Below are positions 7,800-16,486 of a DNA stretch of 37,785 nucleotides, one piece after another. How positions within the stretch are numbered: the first letter of the stretch is position 1; every line of letters starts with the position of its first letter. The position numbers and the translations under genes were made by a program. Source of the DNA: JALEFZ01 sp039817415 (GTDB taxonomy: Bacteria; Bacteroidota; Bacteroidia; J057); the NCBI GenBank assembly GCA_039817415.1, contig JBCBVV010000061.1, forward strand, positions 1 to 37,785, given 5' to 3'. The notes under the pieces were generated by a model. The model saw only the letters and a list, made by a program, of their open reading frames with translations, searched no databases and had not been told where the DNA came from.

Positions 7800-9038
7800 A
7801 TGATCATCGAAGTAAAAGTTCCCAGCCCGGGCGAATCTATCACGGAAGTGGAGATAGAAAGCTGGTTGATTGAGAGCGGCTCCGTCGTTGAAATGGACGA
7901 CGAACTAGCTGAAATCAACTCTGACAAGGCTACGCTCACCATTAATGCAGAGGCTGCCGGAACAGTTGAAATTCTTGCAGAAGAAGGCGATACCGTTGAG
8001 GTTGGACAGGTAATTGCCAAAATTGACACCAGTGCCGCAGGAGCACCTAAAAAGGCTGCCCCTAAAAAAGAAACGGCTACTGAAAAAACGCCTGAAAACA
8101 AGGCTCCTGAGAAGGAGAGTGCGGCAAAAGGTCATCCTTCCGTTTCTGCCTCAAAAATGATGGCTGAAAAAGGGATCAGTAAGGATAGTGTTGACGGTTC
8201 AGGTAGAGGTGGCCGTATCACCAAAACCGATGTAATCAAAGCATCTAACAACCAAAGCAAAGAATCCAAGGCAGCTCCAGAACCCAAGAAAGAAGCTCGC
8301 CCCATTCCAGATATGCCAGTAGTTGGAGGCGCCGAAGAGCGTGTTGAATCACGTGAGAAGATGTCCTCCATGCGCCGCGCCATCGCCAGAAGGTTGGTAG
8401 CCGTAAAAAATGAAACGGCTATGCTCACGACCTTCAATGAGGTCGACCTAACCGAAATCAAAAAGATTCGCGCTTCCTACAAGGAAAAATTCAAGGAGAC
8501 ACATGGCGTAGGGCTTGGATATATGTCCTTCTTTACCAAGGCGGTAACCATGGCTTTGATGGAATTCCCAGGTGTGAATGCCAGACTAGATGAGAAAGAG
8601 TTGGTCTACCACAATTATGCTGATATCGGGATCGCTGTTTCTACCAAAACAGGGTTGGTAGTTCCTGTCATCAGAAATGCTCACCTCATGAGCCTAGATG
8701 AGATCGAAAAATCTGTTCTTCACTATGCCCTCAAAGCCCGTGAAAACAAGGTAACGATCGAAGACATGACGGGAGGAACCTTCTCCATTACCAATGGAGG
8801 GATTTTCGGTTCTATGCTATCAACTCCAATCATCAATCCTCCTCAGTCAGCTATCCTAGGTATGCACAACATTGTGGATCGCCCAATGGCTGTCAATGGT
8901 GAGGTTAAAATCCGCCCTATCATGTATGTGGCACTTTCCTATGACCACCGTGTGATTGACGGAAAAGAGGCTGTGAGCTTCCTGTTTAGAGTAAAAGAGA
9001 GATTGGAAGATCCTTCCAGAATGCTACTTGGCGTGTAA
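7800..9038 (+). CDS. odhB: 2-oxoglutarate dehydrogenase E2, dihydrolipoyllysine succinyltransferase
   Basis: 412 residues, a normal length for an E2o with a single lipoyl domain. The lipoyl domain is at 1-77 with the lipoylated lysine K43 in NSDKAT. An Ala/Lys/Glu-rich linker follows at about 85-107, then the peripheral subunit-binding domain near 110-147 (HPSVSASKMMAEKG, GRGGRITKTDV). The catalytic domain begins near 190 and carries the H383-x3-D387-G active-site motif (DHRVIDG). The C-terminal sequence (FRVKERLEDPSRMLLGV) is typical of the succinyl rather than the acetyl form. It transfers succinyl from lipoamide to CoA in the TCA cycle. The E1 and E3 genes are not in the window. It is monocistronic, with its own candidate promoter and a strong terminator. 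Confidence 0.95.
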   Translation: MIIEVKVPSPGESITEVEIESWLIESGSVVEMDDELAEINSDKATLTINAEAAGTVEILAEEGDTVEVGQVIAKIDTSAAGAPKKAAPKKETATEKTPENKAPEKESAAKGHPSVSASKMMAEKGISKDSVDGSGRGGRITKTDVIKASNNQSKESKAAPEPKKEARPIPDMPVVGGAEERVESREKMSSMRRAIARRLVAVKNETAMLTTFNEVDLTEIKKIRASYKEKFKETHGVGLGYMSFFTKAVTMALMEFPGVNARLDEKELVYHNYADIGIAVSTKTGLVVPVIRNAHLMSLDEIEKSVLHYALKARENKVTIEDMTGGTFSITNGGIFGSMLSTPIINPPQSAILGMHNIVDRPMAVNGEVKIRPIMYVALSYDHRVIDGKEAVSFLFRVKERLEDPSRMLLGV

Positions 9039-9063
9039 TCTCTCCTACGAAATACATCATTGT

Positions 9064-9097
9064 AATAAGGCTATTCTGTTGGATAGCCTTATTTTTT
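9064..9097 (+). terminator. Strong Rho-independent terminator after odhB
   Basis: An 11-bp perfect stem (AATAAGGCTAT / ATAGCCTTATT) with an 8-nt loop, ending in six T, placed 26 bp past the odhB stop. Confidence 0.93.
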
Positions 9098-9157
9098 ACA
9101 ATAACTTTTCCCCTGTTTCGTCTAGCTCGAAGACCCTTCTTAACCATTTCTCCTACT

Positions 9158-10081
9158 ATGCGCATCAAAAAACGCTATATCGTCTTAGCTGTCCTCTTTG
9201 TAGGATTCATTTTCCTAAGTCGAATGGACTTCCTAACCATGAGAGATAAGCCAGAAGAGGTCATGGAGGAAATGAAGACCTTGGGCGTAGATGACCTCAG
9301 CTTTCAGAGCTACGAGATCGCCGGAAGAGAAATGCACTATATGCATACGGGAAAAGAGGGGAAGCCTTTGCTGATTCTTATCCATGGCACCCCAGGATCT
9401 GCTACTGTTTACAATAACTACCTAGCAGATTCCACCCTGTCAACATACTTCCAAATGGCCGCTGTAGACCGTCCTGGTTTGGGCTATTCTAGTTTTGGGG
9501 AGACGGAACGGTCTCTTCAGCTACAGTCTGCCTGTATCAAACCTATTATTGATCGGCACCCCACAGACAAAGTCATTATCCTTGGGCATTCCTATGGAGG
9601 ACCTGTCGTAGCCCGTATGGCCATGGATTATCCTGGGTTGATTGATGGGATGGTGATTGTAGCAGGTTCTGTTTCTCCTGCGCTAGAGCCTAGAGAATGG
9701 TGGAGAGCCCCTATTGATCTTCCTCTGGTCAGACAACTATTGCCTCCCGCTTTGCGCGTCTCTAATCAGGAAATCAAGGCTCTATACGACGAGTTGATGA
9801 TCATGGAGTCTGAATCCATGTGGGATAAAATTACCTGTCCTACTCTTGTCTATCAAGGGACAAAGGACAATCTGGTACCTATGGGAAATGCAGGCTATAT
9901 CGACAGCATGGTAACCAATAGTCCTATGAAGGATATTGTCTATATCGAGGAAGGGGATCACTTCATTTTATGGAGCCGAATGGATGAAATTGTAGCATCC
10001 ACCGTTGACCTATTGGGCTATATGATGGACTCGACTGAAACTGTGGATAGGGATGTGGAAGAAGTGAGTGTTGAAGATTAG
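9158..10081 (+). CDS. Alpha/beta hydrolase with N-terminal membrane anchor
   Basis: 307 residues. An N-terminal hydrophobic segment (about 7-21) after RIKKR suggests an inner-membrane anchor with the catalytic domain outside the cytoplasm. The alpha/beta hydrolase core is intact: oxyanion-hole HGTPGS at 76-81, the DRPGLGYS loop, nucleophile S145 in GHSYGG, acid D237 in GTKDNLVP, and H268 in EEGDHFI. The acidic C-terminal tail is not part of the core. Substrate is unknown; esterase, lipase-like or other hydrolase activity is possible. Its stop codon overlaps that of the convergent lipoprotein gene by 4 bp. Confidence 0.88.
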   Translation: MRIKKRYIVLAVLFVGFIFLSRMDFLTMRDKPEEVMEEMKTLGVDDLSFQSYEIAGREMHYMHTGKEGKPLLILIHGTPGSATVYNNYLADSTLSTYFQMAAVDRPGLGYSSFGETERSLQLQSACIKPIIDRHPTDKVIILGHSYGGPVVARMAMDYPGLIDGMVIVAGSVSPALEPREWWRAPIDLPLVRQLLPPALRVSNQEIKALYDELMIMESESMWDKITCPTLVYQGTKDNLVPMGNAGYIDSMVTNSPMKDIVYIEEGDHFILWSRMDEIVASTVDLLGYMMDSTETVDRDVEEVSVED

Positions 10082-10875
10082 TCAGAAAAGGATGTTACGA
10101 TTTCGGATACATTCTCTAGTCTTTCCCATTCCGTCGGGCGCTCAAAATCTAAGCCGGACAGCATCACTTTAGCTTGGGGATAGTTGTCCTTAACCTCTTT
10201 CCAATTCGTATCCAACCATTTAGATTTATCCATTTCTAAAAGGTTTACCCCTTTGAGCTTGCCAGAAACCGCTTTACCTATCAAGGGCCACCATAGACTT
10301 TCGGTTTCCCTATCCCACAGCACGAATCCATCTAATCCCTCCCATACTTTTTCATCATAGTAGGTATAGCCGCTTAAGGCGAAAGTAAGTTCCGTATCCC
10401 CATATTTTCGCTTGTATATGGCTCCCAGGTCAGCCAAAATACAATAGGCAGCCATGATGGGCTCTCCATCCAATTGATCATTGACCACCTCATGGCGAAT
10501 CAAATCTTTTACCCCATAAGCTTTAATCTCCCCCTTACCTAAAGCCACCAAAAACCTACTACTATCTTCCCAGATTACATCTGCATTCTCCACAGAGGTG
10601 AAGGCAGGTTTTAATAGTGCCGGAAAAGCCTCCCGTCCTATTCCATAATGGTATTGACTATCCTCAAGCATGGAGTTGCTAATGTCAAAATGCATGGTTT
10701 CAACATCTCCCCCAAACAGCCATCTTCTTCCATTTTTCTCGAAAATTTTACCATTCTCTATAGATATCGGCCGCTGTTGTTTAGGAAGGGGGTTATTCCT
10801 TTGTTGTTTTGGCTCTGGGCTTGAAGCACAAGCGGAAAGAAGAAGTAAAAAAAGAAGTGTTGGGAGGTAATTCAT
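10078..10875 (-). CDS. DUF3179 family lipoprotein
   Basis: 265 residues. A lipoprotein signal peptide ends LLSAC with the lipidated cysteine at C16. A basic, Gln/Pro-rich linker follows. The body matches DUF3179: KDLIRHEVVND..DGEPIMAAYCILADLGAIYKRK, then TFALSGYTYYDEKV, VLWDRETESLWWPLIGKAVSG and GVNLLEM. In many members the AYC segment reads TYCPLC; here the second cysteine is absent, so a CxxC metal or redox site cannot form. Function of the family is unknown. The protein should be membrane-anchored facing the periplasm. It is a single gene; the convergent hydrolase overlaps its end by 4 bp. Confidence 0.82.
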   Translation of the reverse strand: MNYLPTLLFLLLLSACASSPEPKQQRNNPLPKQQRPISIENGKIFEKNGRRWLFGGDVETMHFDISNSMLEDSQYHYGIGREAFPALLKPAFTSVENADVIWEDSSRFLVALGKGEIKAYGVKDLIRHEVVNDQLDGEPIMAAYCILADLGAIYKRKYGDTELTFALSGYTYYDEKVWEGLDGFVLWDRETESLWWPLIGKAVSGKLKGVNLLEMDKSKWLDTNWKEVKDNYPQAKVMLSGLDFERPTEWERLENVSEIVTSFSD

Positions 10876-10979
10876 AAGTCAGGTTTGAAGAAAACTACAC
10901 AATCATACTTATACATATGTTCATATAAACGACATTTATATAACTTCAGAATATACCAAAATTCATATATTATTCTATA

Positions 10980-11010
10980 AAAAAGAAAAGCTGCACAAAT
11001 TGTGCAGCTC
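10980..11010 (-). terminator. Terminator following the 47-residue ORF
   Basis: A 10-bp perfect stem, AGCTGCACAA / TTGTGCAGCT, around a single A. Read on the minus strand it is followed by a U-rich run interrupted by one C. It lies 28 bp past the stop of the small ORF, whose transcription it would end. Confidence 0.82.
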
Positions 11011-11038
11011 ATCATTTGATTTGATCTTCAGAAATCGC

Positions 11039-11182
11039 TTAGTCTTCCCAGCTTGTCTGGATCGCTTTCCTGATTGTTAAGGAATTTAGTGACTCATTTC
11101 TTGACATAGAGAAGGAGTGCTTGGAGCGAAGCTTGGAATTTTTGCGACGAGATCTTGAGGAAACGATGAGCTTCTTCTTCAT
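11039..11182 (-). CDS. 47-residue basic small protein, unknown function
   Basis: The ATG at 11182 opens 47 codons ending in TAA at 11039. The product starts MKKKLIVSSRSRRKNSK and ends KAIQTSWED. It is strongly basic and Ser-rich in its first 35 residues, with no signal peptide or membrane segment. Support for a real gene: a strong Rho-independent terminator immediately downstream, a 7-bp perfect hairpin in the leader at 11199-11216, a near-consensus promoter sequence (TAGCTTTTG, one base too long) further upstream, and isolation in a region with no other ORF. It could be an RNA- or DNA-binding small protein, a peptide precursor, or a coding-looking stretch of a small RNA. I recognise no family. 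Confidence 0.5.
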   Translation of the reverse strand: MKKKLIVSSRSRRKNSKLRSKHSFSMSRNESLNSLTIRKAIQTSWED

Positions 11183-11694
11183 TGTAGTTTAGGATTATGG
11201 CTATCGTGAGATAGCCGGATTAACGAATGATTGCCTAAAAAGGTAATCTAGTATGTAAAGCGGGGTACAGTAGGTGATACGAATGCAAAAGCTATACCGT
11301 TTTGCTATCATGAACAATTTATAAAAAAAAGCCAAAAAAGGACAGTTTTTGTGCAATAATGTCAAGGATTAAGAGCATTAATTAGAATTTTTTAATTGCA
11401 TTTACATCTATCATTTTCACGACTGTCTTACCATTTTAACAAATTTGTAATACGCCAAGGGGCCCCAGACGGGGCAATATAAAAAGACAACAAAATGGCA
11501 TATTAGTAGATTTTATCATGAATAACATCCATCATTAGACAAATGAGGCCATTTTAGCCGTTCCTCATATTCCATAATCTACTTCACATTGGCTTAATAA
11601 TATTTTGACATACCTTAATTCTCAACAAGCAATACATGAAAAGAATTGAATAGATTGAAAATTTCGCAATGGGTAAAAGAAAGATTCTTCCTAT
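11183..11694. other. AT-rich intergenic region with two hairpins, no gene seen
   Basis: About 500 bp without a credible ORF. It holds a perfect 7-bp hairpin with a 4-nt loop at 11199-11216 (GGCTATC/GATAGCC) and an interrupted hairpin at 11275-11310 (TGATA..GCAAAA / TTTTGC TATCA). A small GC-rich stem-loop lies at 11462-11475. The first two would be in the leader or promoter region of the small ORF. The remainder is featureless. Confidence 0.5.
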
Positions 11695-11735
11695 AAAAAA
11701 ATGGCAAAGCCCCGTAAGGAACTCTGCCATTTTAT
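11695..11735 (-). terminator. Terminator of the fad operon
   Basis: AAAATGGCA pairs with TGCCATTTT across an 18-nt loop, and on the minus strand it is followed by a run of seven U. It lies 31 bp past the thiolase stop. Confidence 0.82.
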
Positions 11736-11765
11736 AATTAAATATTAGCCTTTTGTAAGAAATTC

Positions 11766-12944
11766 TTAGTTGGCAAGAGATTCGAATACTCCTGCTACAC
11801 CTTGTCCACCACCTACACAGGCAGTTACGATTCCATATTTCTTATTCTGGCGCTCCATCTCATTGATCAACTGAGTGGACAGCTTAGCACCTGTACACCC
11901 CAGTGGGTGGCCAAGAGCAATTGCTCCACCATTTGGATTCACAATAGAAGGATCAATTCCCAAATCGCGAATGACACCTAGAGACTGAGAAGCAAAGGCT
12001 TCATTCAACTCAAACATATCGATGTCATTTAGAGAAAGTCCTGTTTGCTTCAGTACTTTGGGTACTGCTTTAATAGGTCCCATTCCCATGATTCTTGGGT
12101 CAATCCCTTCGGTAGCATATCCGACCAATCTAGCGCGAGGCTCGATTCCTAACTCCTTAACCATGCGCTCAGACATGATCATCATGAAAGCAGCTCCATC
12201 CGATGTTTGAGAAGAGTTACCAGCAGTCACGGTACCGTTGTTACGGAATACAGGTCTCAATCCAGCCAAAGCCTTGATAGAAGTTCCTTTGCGTGGTCCT
12301 TCATCTGTATCCATCGTATACTTCTTTACCTGGCGGTTTCCTGCCTCATCCACGAATACATCTTCCACATCGATTGGAACGATCTGGTTTTTGAAGTATC
12401 CTTTATCCAAGGCGTTTAAAGCCTTCATATGAGAATGGTAAGAAAACTCGTCCATATCTTCACGGCTGATGTTGTAATCAGCTGCTACTTCCTCAGCAGT
12501 CAGTCCCATTCCCAAATACCAATCAGGATGCTCAGTAGCTACTTTATAGTTCAGTGCTACTTTATGTCCCATCATAGGAACCATAGACATAGACTCGATT
12601 CCACCAGCGATGATACAATCAGCCATTCCAGCCTTTACTTTGGCTACCCCCATGGCTACTGTTTCAAGGCCAGATCCACAGTAACGGTTGACAGTCACTC
12701 CGGATACATTCATAGGAAGAGACATTAGAGAGATCATACGACCAATCTGCATTCCCTGCTCAGCCTCAGGCACAGCACAGCCTACAATCAGGTCATCTAC
12801 TCGGGTAGGATCTAATTGAGGAACGGCCTTGACCAATGCCTTGACAACTTCAGCTCCCAAATCGTCAGAACGGACGTTTTTGAAGCTGCCTTTGCTTGAT
12901 TTTCCGACTGCAGTACGCAGCCCTGTTACGATATATGCTTCCAT
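11766..12944 (-). CDS. fadA: Acetyl-CoA acyltransferase (thiolase) of beta-oxidation
   Basis: 392 residues, standard for a thiolase. The nucleophile C89 lies in VNRYCGSG, H346 in GGAIALGHPLGCTGA, and the second catalytic cysteine C376 in CVGGGQGVAG. The NEAFA motif is also present. It cleaves 3-ketoacyl-CoA with CoA to give acetyl-CoA and a shortened acyl-CoA. It lies 59 bp downstream of the FadN-type gene on the same strand with no terminator between, and a strong terminator follows it. This places it as the last gene of a two-gene fatty-acid oxidation operon. A biosynthetic acetoacetyl-CoA thiolase is less likely given this partner. Confidence 0.93.
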   Translation of the reverse strand: MEAYIVTGLRTAVGKSSKGSFKNVRSDDLGAEVVKALVKAVPQLDPTRVDDLIVGCAVPEAEQGMQIGRMISLMSLPMNVSGVTVNRYCGSGLETVAMGVAKVKAGMADCIIAGGIESMSMVPMMGHKVALNYKVATEHPDWYLGMGLTAEEVAADYNISREDMDEFSYHSHMKALNALDKGYFKNQIVPIDVEDVFVDEAGNRQVKKYTMDTDEGPRKGTSIKALAGLRPVFRNNGTVTAGNSSQTSDGAAFMMIMSERMVKELGIEPRARLVGYATEGIDPRIMGMGPIKAVPKVLKQTGLSLNDIDMFELNEAFASQSLGVIRDLGIDPSIVNPNGGAIALGHPLGCTGAKLSTQLINEMERQNKKYGIVTACVGGGQGVAGVFESLAN

Positions 12945-13003
12945 TTATATGAAAAGTAATCGCAGAGACGAGCACAGGCTCATCCCCACGAGATGTGTTA
13001 ATC

Positions 13004-15457
13004 TTAGTTACGAAGTGGTTTACCCGTTGTCAGCATGTGTTGCATGCGCTCCATGGTCTTCTTCTCTGATGCTAGTTGCAAGAAGGCTTCACGCTCAAGG
13101 TCTAGCAAATACTGCTCAGATACCTTGGTCATGTTACCTGAGATGTCACCTCCACACAATACATAAGCGACTTTTTTGGCTACCTTGGCATCGTGCTCAC
13201 TTGCGTAGTGCCCGTACTGCATCGCAGCAATACCAGCGTACAAGCTAGAAAGACCATTTCTTCCCAATACAGGGATAGCTTTTCTAGGCTGAGGAGCTAC
13301 ATAGCCTTCAGCTGCCATGGCCAATACCGTTTCCTTGGCTTCTTTGATACGACGGTCGCGGTTTACAACAATCTTATCGTCTGGACGAAGGATTCCCAAA
13401 TCGCGCGCCTCATGGGCAGAAGTAGCTACCTTAGCAGTTGCAATGGCCATCAAAGCCTTTTGGATGACATTGATCCCCAATACGGCGTCATTCTGATAAA
13501 TATCCGCTGCACGAAGTGCCATTTCTTTGGTTCCAGCCCCACCGGGAAGGACCCCGATTCCAACCTCGACAAGACCAATGTACGTCTCTGCGGAAGCAAC
13601 AGCCTTATCAGCGTGCATGGTAAATTCACACCCTCCACCAAGTGTCATGGCATGAGGAGCTACAACAACAGGAATATTGGAGTAACGAATTCGCATGGAA
13701 GTATCCTGGAAGGTCTTCACCGCTACATTCAAATCATCCCATTCGCCCTGAGTAGCCATCATCAACATCAACATGATGTTGGCCCCAACAGAGAAATTTT
13801 CCCCTTCATTCGCAATCACAACACCATTGTAGCCATGTGTTTCGGCATAGTCAATGGCTTCATGGATGGCCTTTAGGTTGCCTTCTCCAATAGAGTTCAT
13901 TTTGGAGTGAAACTGAACATTCAATACCCCATCTCCCAGATCAAGAACAGAAGCATCGGCATTGCCAAGAATCTTCTTCTCCTTATCAAGGTTCTCTAGG
14001 ATAATCAATGATTCTGTACCAGGAACTGGCTTATATGACTTGCTACTGATGTTGTAGTAGTAAGGCTTGCCATGCTGGATTTTGTAGAAAGTCTCGTGTC
14101 CAGCAGCTATCATTTCATGAACCCAGTCAGCCAGTTTTAGGCCTTCTGCTTCAAACATGGACAGCGTATTTTTGAGACCGATCATATCCCAAGCCTGGAA
14201 AGCCCCTTTCTCCCAACCAAATCCAGCACAAATGGCGTCGTCAATCTGGTAGAGGTCATCAGCAATCTCAGGAATTCTGTTGGATACGTAAGCCCAAAGT
14301 GCCAGGCTCGATTTACGTGTAAATTCTCCTCCCTTGTCTTCAGCAGCGAATAGGGTATTCAGCTTCTTGGACAGGTTGGTTGTATTTTTTACCAGCTTCA
14401 GAGAAGGAATATTTACCTTCATCTTCTCGCGGTACTCAAGGGTATTCAAGTCCAAAGAAAGGATTTTTCTAGCGCCTTTCTCGTCTTTGGTCTTTTTGTA
14501 GAACCCTTGCTTGGTTTTATCACCCAACCACTTCTTCTCCACCATCTGCTTGATGTAGTCAGGTGCTTCAAACAGCGCTCTTTGCTCATCATCAGGACAG
14601 TTTTCTCTGATTCCATTCAATACGTGGAAGGTAGTATCCAATCCTACCAGATCGCTCAAGCGGAATGTACCTGTTTTTGGCTTACCAGTAGCAGGGCCGG
14701 TGAGTTTGTCTACTTCTTCAATGGTCAAATCTAGCTCATCGATCAAACGGAAGATCTTTGCCATCGCAAAAATCCCAACTCTGTTGGCGATGAAAGCTGG
14801 TGTATCTTTACACAAAACCGTTTTCTTTCCTAGGAAGAGATCACCGTAGTGCATGAGGTAATTGACCAAACCAGGGTCGGTATCGGCTGTGGGAATAATC
14901 TCCAACAAGCGAAGATAACGAGGAGGGTTAAAGAAGTGTGTTCCTAAAAAATGCTTACGAAAATCTTCAGAACGACCTTCCGCCATCATATGAATAGGAA
15001 TACCTGAAGTATTGGAAGTAACAATACTTCCAGGCTTACGGTGTGTATCTACCTTATCAAAAATGATTTTTTTGATATCTAGTCTTTCTACAACGGCCTC
15101 AAGAATCAAATCGCAGTCCTTGATTTTCTCGAAGTCATCGTCAAAGTTACCTGTCGTAATCTTTTCAGCTACCTCTTTGTGATAAATGGCTCCGGGCTTG
15201 CCTTTTACAGCGGCCTTAAGAGAATCATTTACCAAACGGTTTCTAACCGCTGGGTGGTCAAGGGAAAGTCCCTTGGCTTGCTCTTTGGCATTCAATTCGC
15301 GAGGAACGATGTCCAGTAGTAGTACCTCTACGCCAATATTGGCGAAGTGGCAGGCAATGCGAGAACCCATCACACCCGAACCCAAAACAGCGACCTTGTT
15401 GATCGCTCTTGGCCAGGTTTGAGAGGCTTGAACAGTACTTGTTGAAGCTACCTGCAT
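13004..15457 (-). CDS. fadN: 3-hydroxyacyl-CoA dehydrogenase / enoyl-CoA hydratase, FadN type
   Basis: 817 residues. The dehydrogenase half comes first: GSGVMG Rossmann motif at 26-31, catalytic H174 in GTHFFNPPRY with E186, and the C-terminal dehydrogenase domains to about 480. A crotonase domain follows at about 500-730, with a conserved FSVGAN loop, TLGGGCEF and GLVEVGIGVLPGGAGT, giving both catalytic glutamates. This order is that of Bacillus FadN and is opposite to E. coli FadB/FadJ, where hydratase precedes dehydrogenase. It carries out the hydration and NAD-dependent oxidation steps of beta-oxidation and should form a complex with the thiolase encoded downstream. A promoter with a palindrome at the expected transcription start lies about 160 bp upstream. 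Confidence 0.93.
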   Translation of the reverse strand: MQVASTSTVQASQTWPRAINKVAVLGSGVMGSRIACHFANIGVEVLLLDIVPRELNAKEQAKGLSLDHPAVRNRLVNDSLKAAVKGKPGAIYHKEVAEKITTGNFDDDFEKIKDCDLILEAVVERLDIKKIIFDKVDTHRKPGSIVTSNTSGIPIHMMAEGRSEDFRKHFLGTHFFNPPRYLRLLEIIPTADTDPGLVNYLMHYGDLFLGKKTVLCKDTPAFIANRVGIFAMAKIFRLIDELDLTIEEVDKLTGPATGKPKTGTFRLSDLVGLDTTFHVLNGIRENCPDDEQRALFEAPDYIKQMVEKKWLGDKTKQGFYKKTKDEKGARKILSLDLNTLEYREKMKVNIPSLKLVKNTTNLSKKLNTLFAAEDKGGEFTRKSSLALWAYVSNRIPEIADDLYQIDDAICAGFGWEKGAFQAWDMIGLKNTLSMFEAEGLKLADWVHEMIAAGHETFYKIQHGKPYYYNISSKSYKPVPGTESLIILENLDKEKKILGNADASVLDLGDGVLNVQFHSKMNSIGEGNLKAIHEAIDYAETHGYNGVVIANEGENFSVGANIMLMLMMATQGEWDDLNVAVKTFQDTSMRIRYSNIPVVVAPHAMTLGGGCEFTMHADKAVASAETYIGLVEVGIGVLPGGAGTKEMALRAADIYQNDAVLGINVIQKALMAIATAKVATSAHEARDLGILRPDDKIVVNRDRRIKEAKETVLAMAAEGYVAPQPRKAIPVLGRNGLSSLYAGIAAMQYGHYASEHDAKVAKKVAYVLCGGDISGNMTKVSEQYLLDLEREAFLQLASEKKTMERMQHMLTTGKPLRN

Positions 15458-15614
15458 GTGATTAATCTAATTTATATCTGATTGGTTTAAGATCGACTCT
15501 ACCTACGCCCGATCAGAGTATTGTAAATGTTACCCTTTCTTTCCATTCTAAATGGTCCGAAAACTGACAATACCCCTCTATTTTATCTCAGGGCCACTTT
15601 AGCATAAAAAATGT

Positions 15615-15626
15615 TATGCATGCATA
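15615..15626. promoter_or_regulatory. 12-bp palindrome, candidate operator of the fad operon
   Basis: TATGCATGCATA is a perfect palindrome directly following the candidate -7 element on the minus strand, at the expected transcription start. A bound repressor there would block initiation. A near-identical site (11 of 12 bases) occurs at 29795-29806. Confidence 0.5.
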
Positions 15627-15657
15627 CAAGTTTATCGAATAGGAGGGAGAAAAACAA
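15627..15657 (-). promoter_or_regulatory. Candidate promoter of the fad operon
   Basis: On the minus strand TTG (15657-15655) is followed by 20 bases and then TAAACTTG (15634-15627). This matches the Bacteroidota -33/-7 pattern TTG-N19-21-TAnnTTTG with one mismatch. The predicted 5' leader is about 150 nt. Confidence 0.55.
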
Positions 15658-15728
15658 GTGAGGTACACACTGCTTGTTAGCATTGCCTATGTATCTAAAA
15701 AACCATATAATTTAGGAAGGAGAAGGAA

Positions 15729-16475
15729 TCAATAACTGTCCCAGCGAGCGCGGTACCCTCGTACATCCATGTGTACGGATTGGCTTTTAGGATATAGGCC
15801 TATTCCACCAAATGAGCGGATGACTTTTTGATCAAGCAAATCGAGGACGACCTTCTTGTCTGCTTTTTCTATTCGACCATTTCCATCAACATCTCCAATA
15901 GACATATCAATGGCTTCTCCTACGATGTGTCGACTCTGACTCGCGCCTCCAACTTTTTTGTTGTAAGCAGGGTGTCGATACCCATTCACCACCTTGATAT
16001 GAGAAGGATCGTAACCCTCTTTGATGAGCAGCTTTTCCAGCATCAGGAGTTTTTTCAAGACCCTGGGATCAATCAGCCAAATAATATCCTCCCCACCAAA
16101 AACGTGATCTTTGTAAAAGGCATCCTTAGGCATCAGGTCTTTGATCCTGTGCTCACCTACGATTTTGGTATAGACATCCTTGTAGGGAACTTTGTAGTAT
16201 CTGGCTGTTCTCAGCATACCCGCGTAGGGCTTTTGATGGGAAAGGGTCGCCTCTTTATAGTCCTTGGGAAGTTGGCTGTAGGGGAATGACTCAAAACGTG
16301 CGAGCACCTTGTCGATTTCTTTTTCTGACTCAACCAGCTTGGTATTGTACCTCAAATCATAATACATCACCCATAGTTTGTCCCGTACTCGATAGGAACT
16401 TACATAGGCCAACACAAAAAGTACTCCTATGACTGTCATGGAGATGAAGAATTGTCTTGTCCGAGCATTTCTCAT
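15729..16475 (-). CDS. Membrane-anchored M15-type peptidase with EF-hand-like loop
   Basis: 248 residues. An N-terminal membrane anchor (about 10-27) puts the domain in the periplasm. The C-terminal half is a peptidase M15A / hedgehog-like zinc domain: NGYRHPAYN, then SRHIVGEAID with zinc ligands H183 and D190, and VHMDVRG with H235. Such enzymes cut D-amino-acid bonds in peptidoglycan (DD-carboxy- or endopeptidase). Between the second and third ligands, residues 195-206 read DVDGNGRIEKAD, a calcium-binding loop of EF-hand or dockerin type. This suggests calcium stabilises the active site. It lies 11 bp past the ADP-ribosylglycohydrolase stop on the same strand, so is probably the last gene of that run. 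Confidence 0.85.
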   Translation of the reverse strand: MRNARTRQFFISMTVIGVLFVLAYVSSYRVRDKLWVMYYDLRYNTKLVESEKEIDKVLARFESFPYSQLPKDYKEATLSHQKPYAGMLRTARYYKVPYKDVYTKIVGEHRIKDLMPKDAFYKDHVFGGEDIIWLIDPRVLKKLLMLEKLLIKEGYDPSHIKVVNGYRHPAYNKKVGGASQSRHIVGEAIDMSIGDVDGNGRIEKADKKVVLDLLDQKVIRSFGGIGLYPKSQSVHMDVRGYRARWDSY

Positions 16476-16486
16476 TCTTGCCTGTG

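Noticed and set aside
11462..11475. GC-rich stem-loop GCCCC-AGAC-GGGGC
   Set aside because: Only a 5-bp stem, no T-run on either strand and no gene ending nearby; probably chance.
12022..14734. Several plus-strand ORFs of 60-230 codons opposite the fad genes
   Set aside because: They are antisense shadows of well-supported fadN and fadA, with no family signature.
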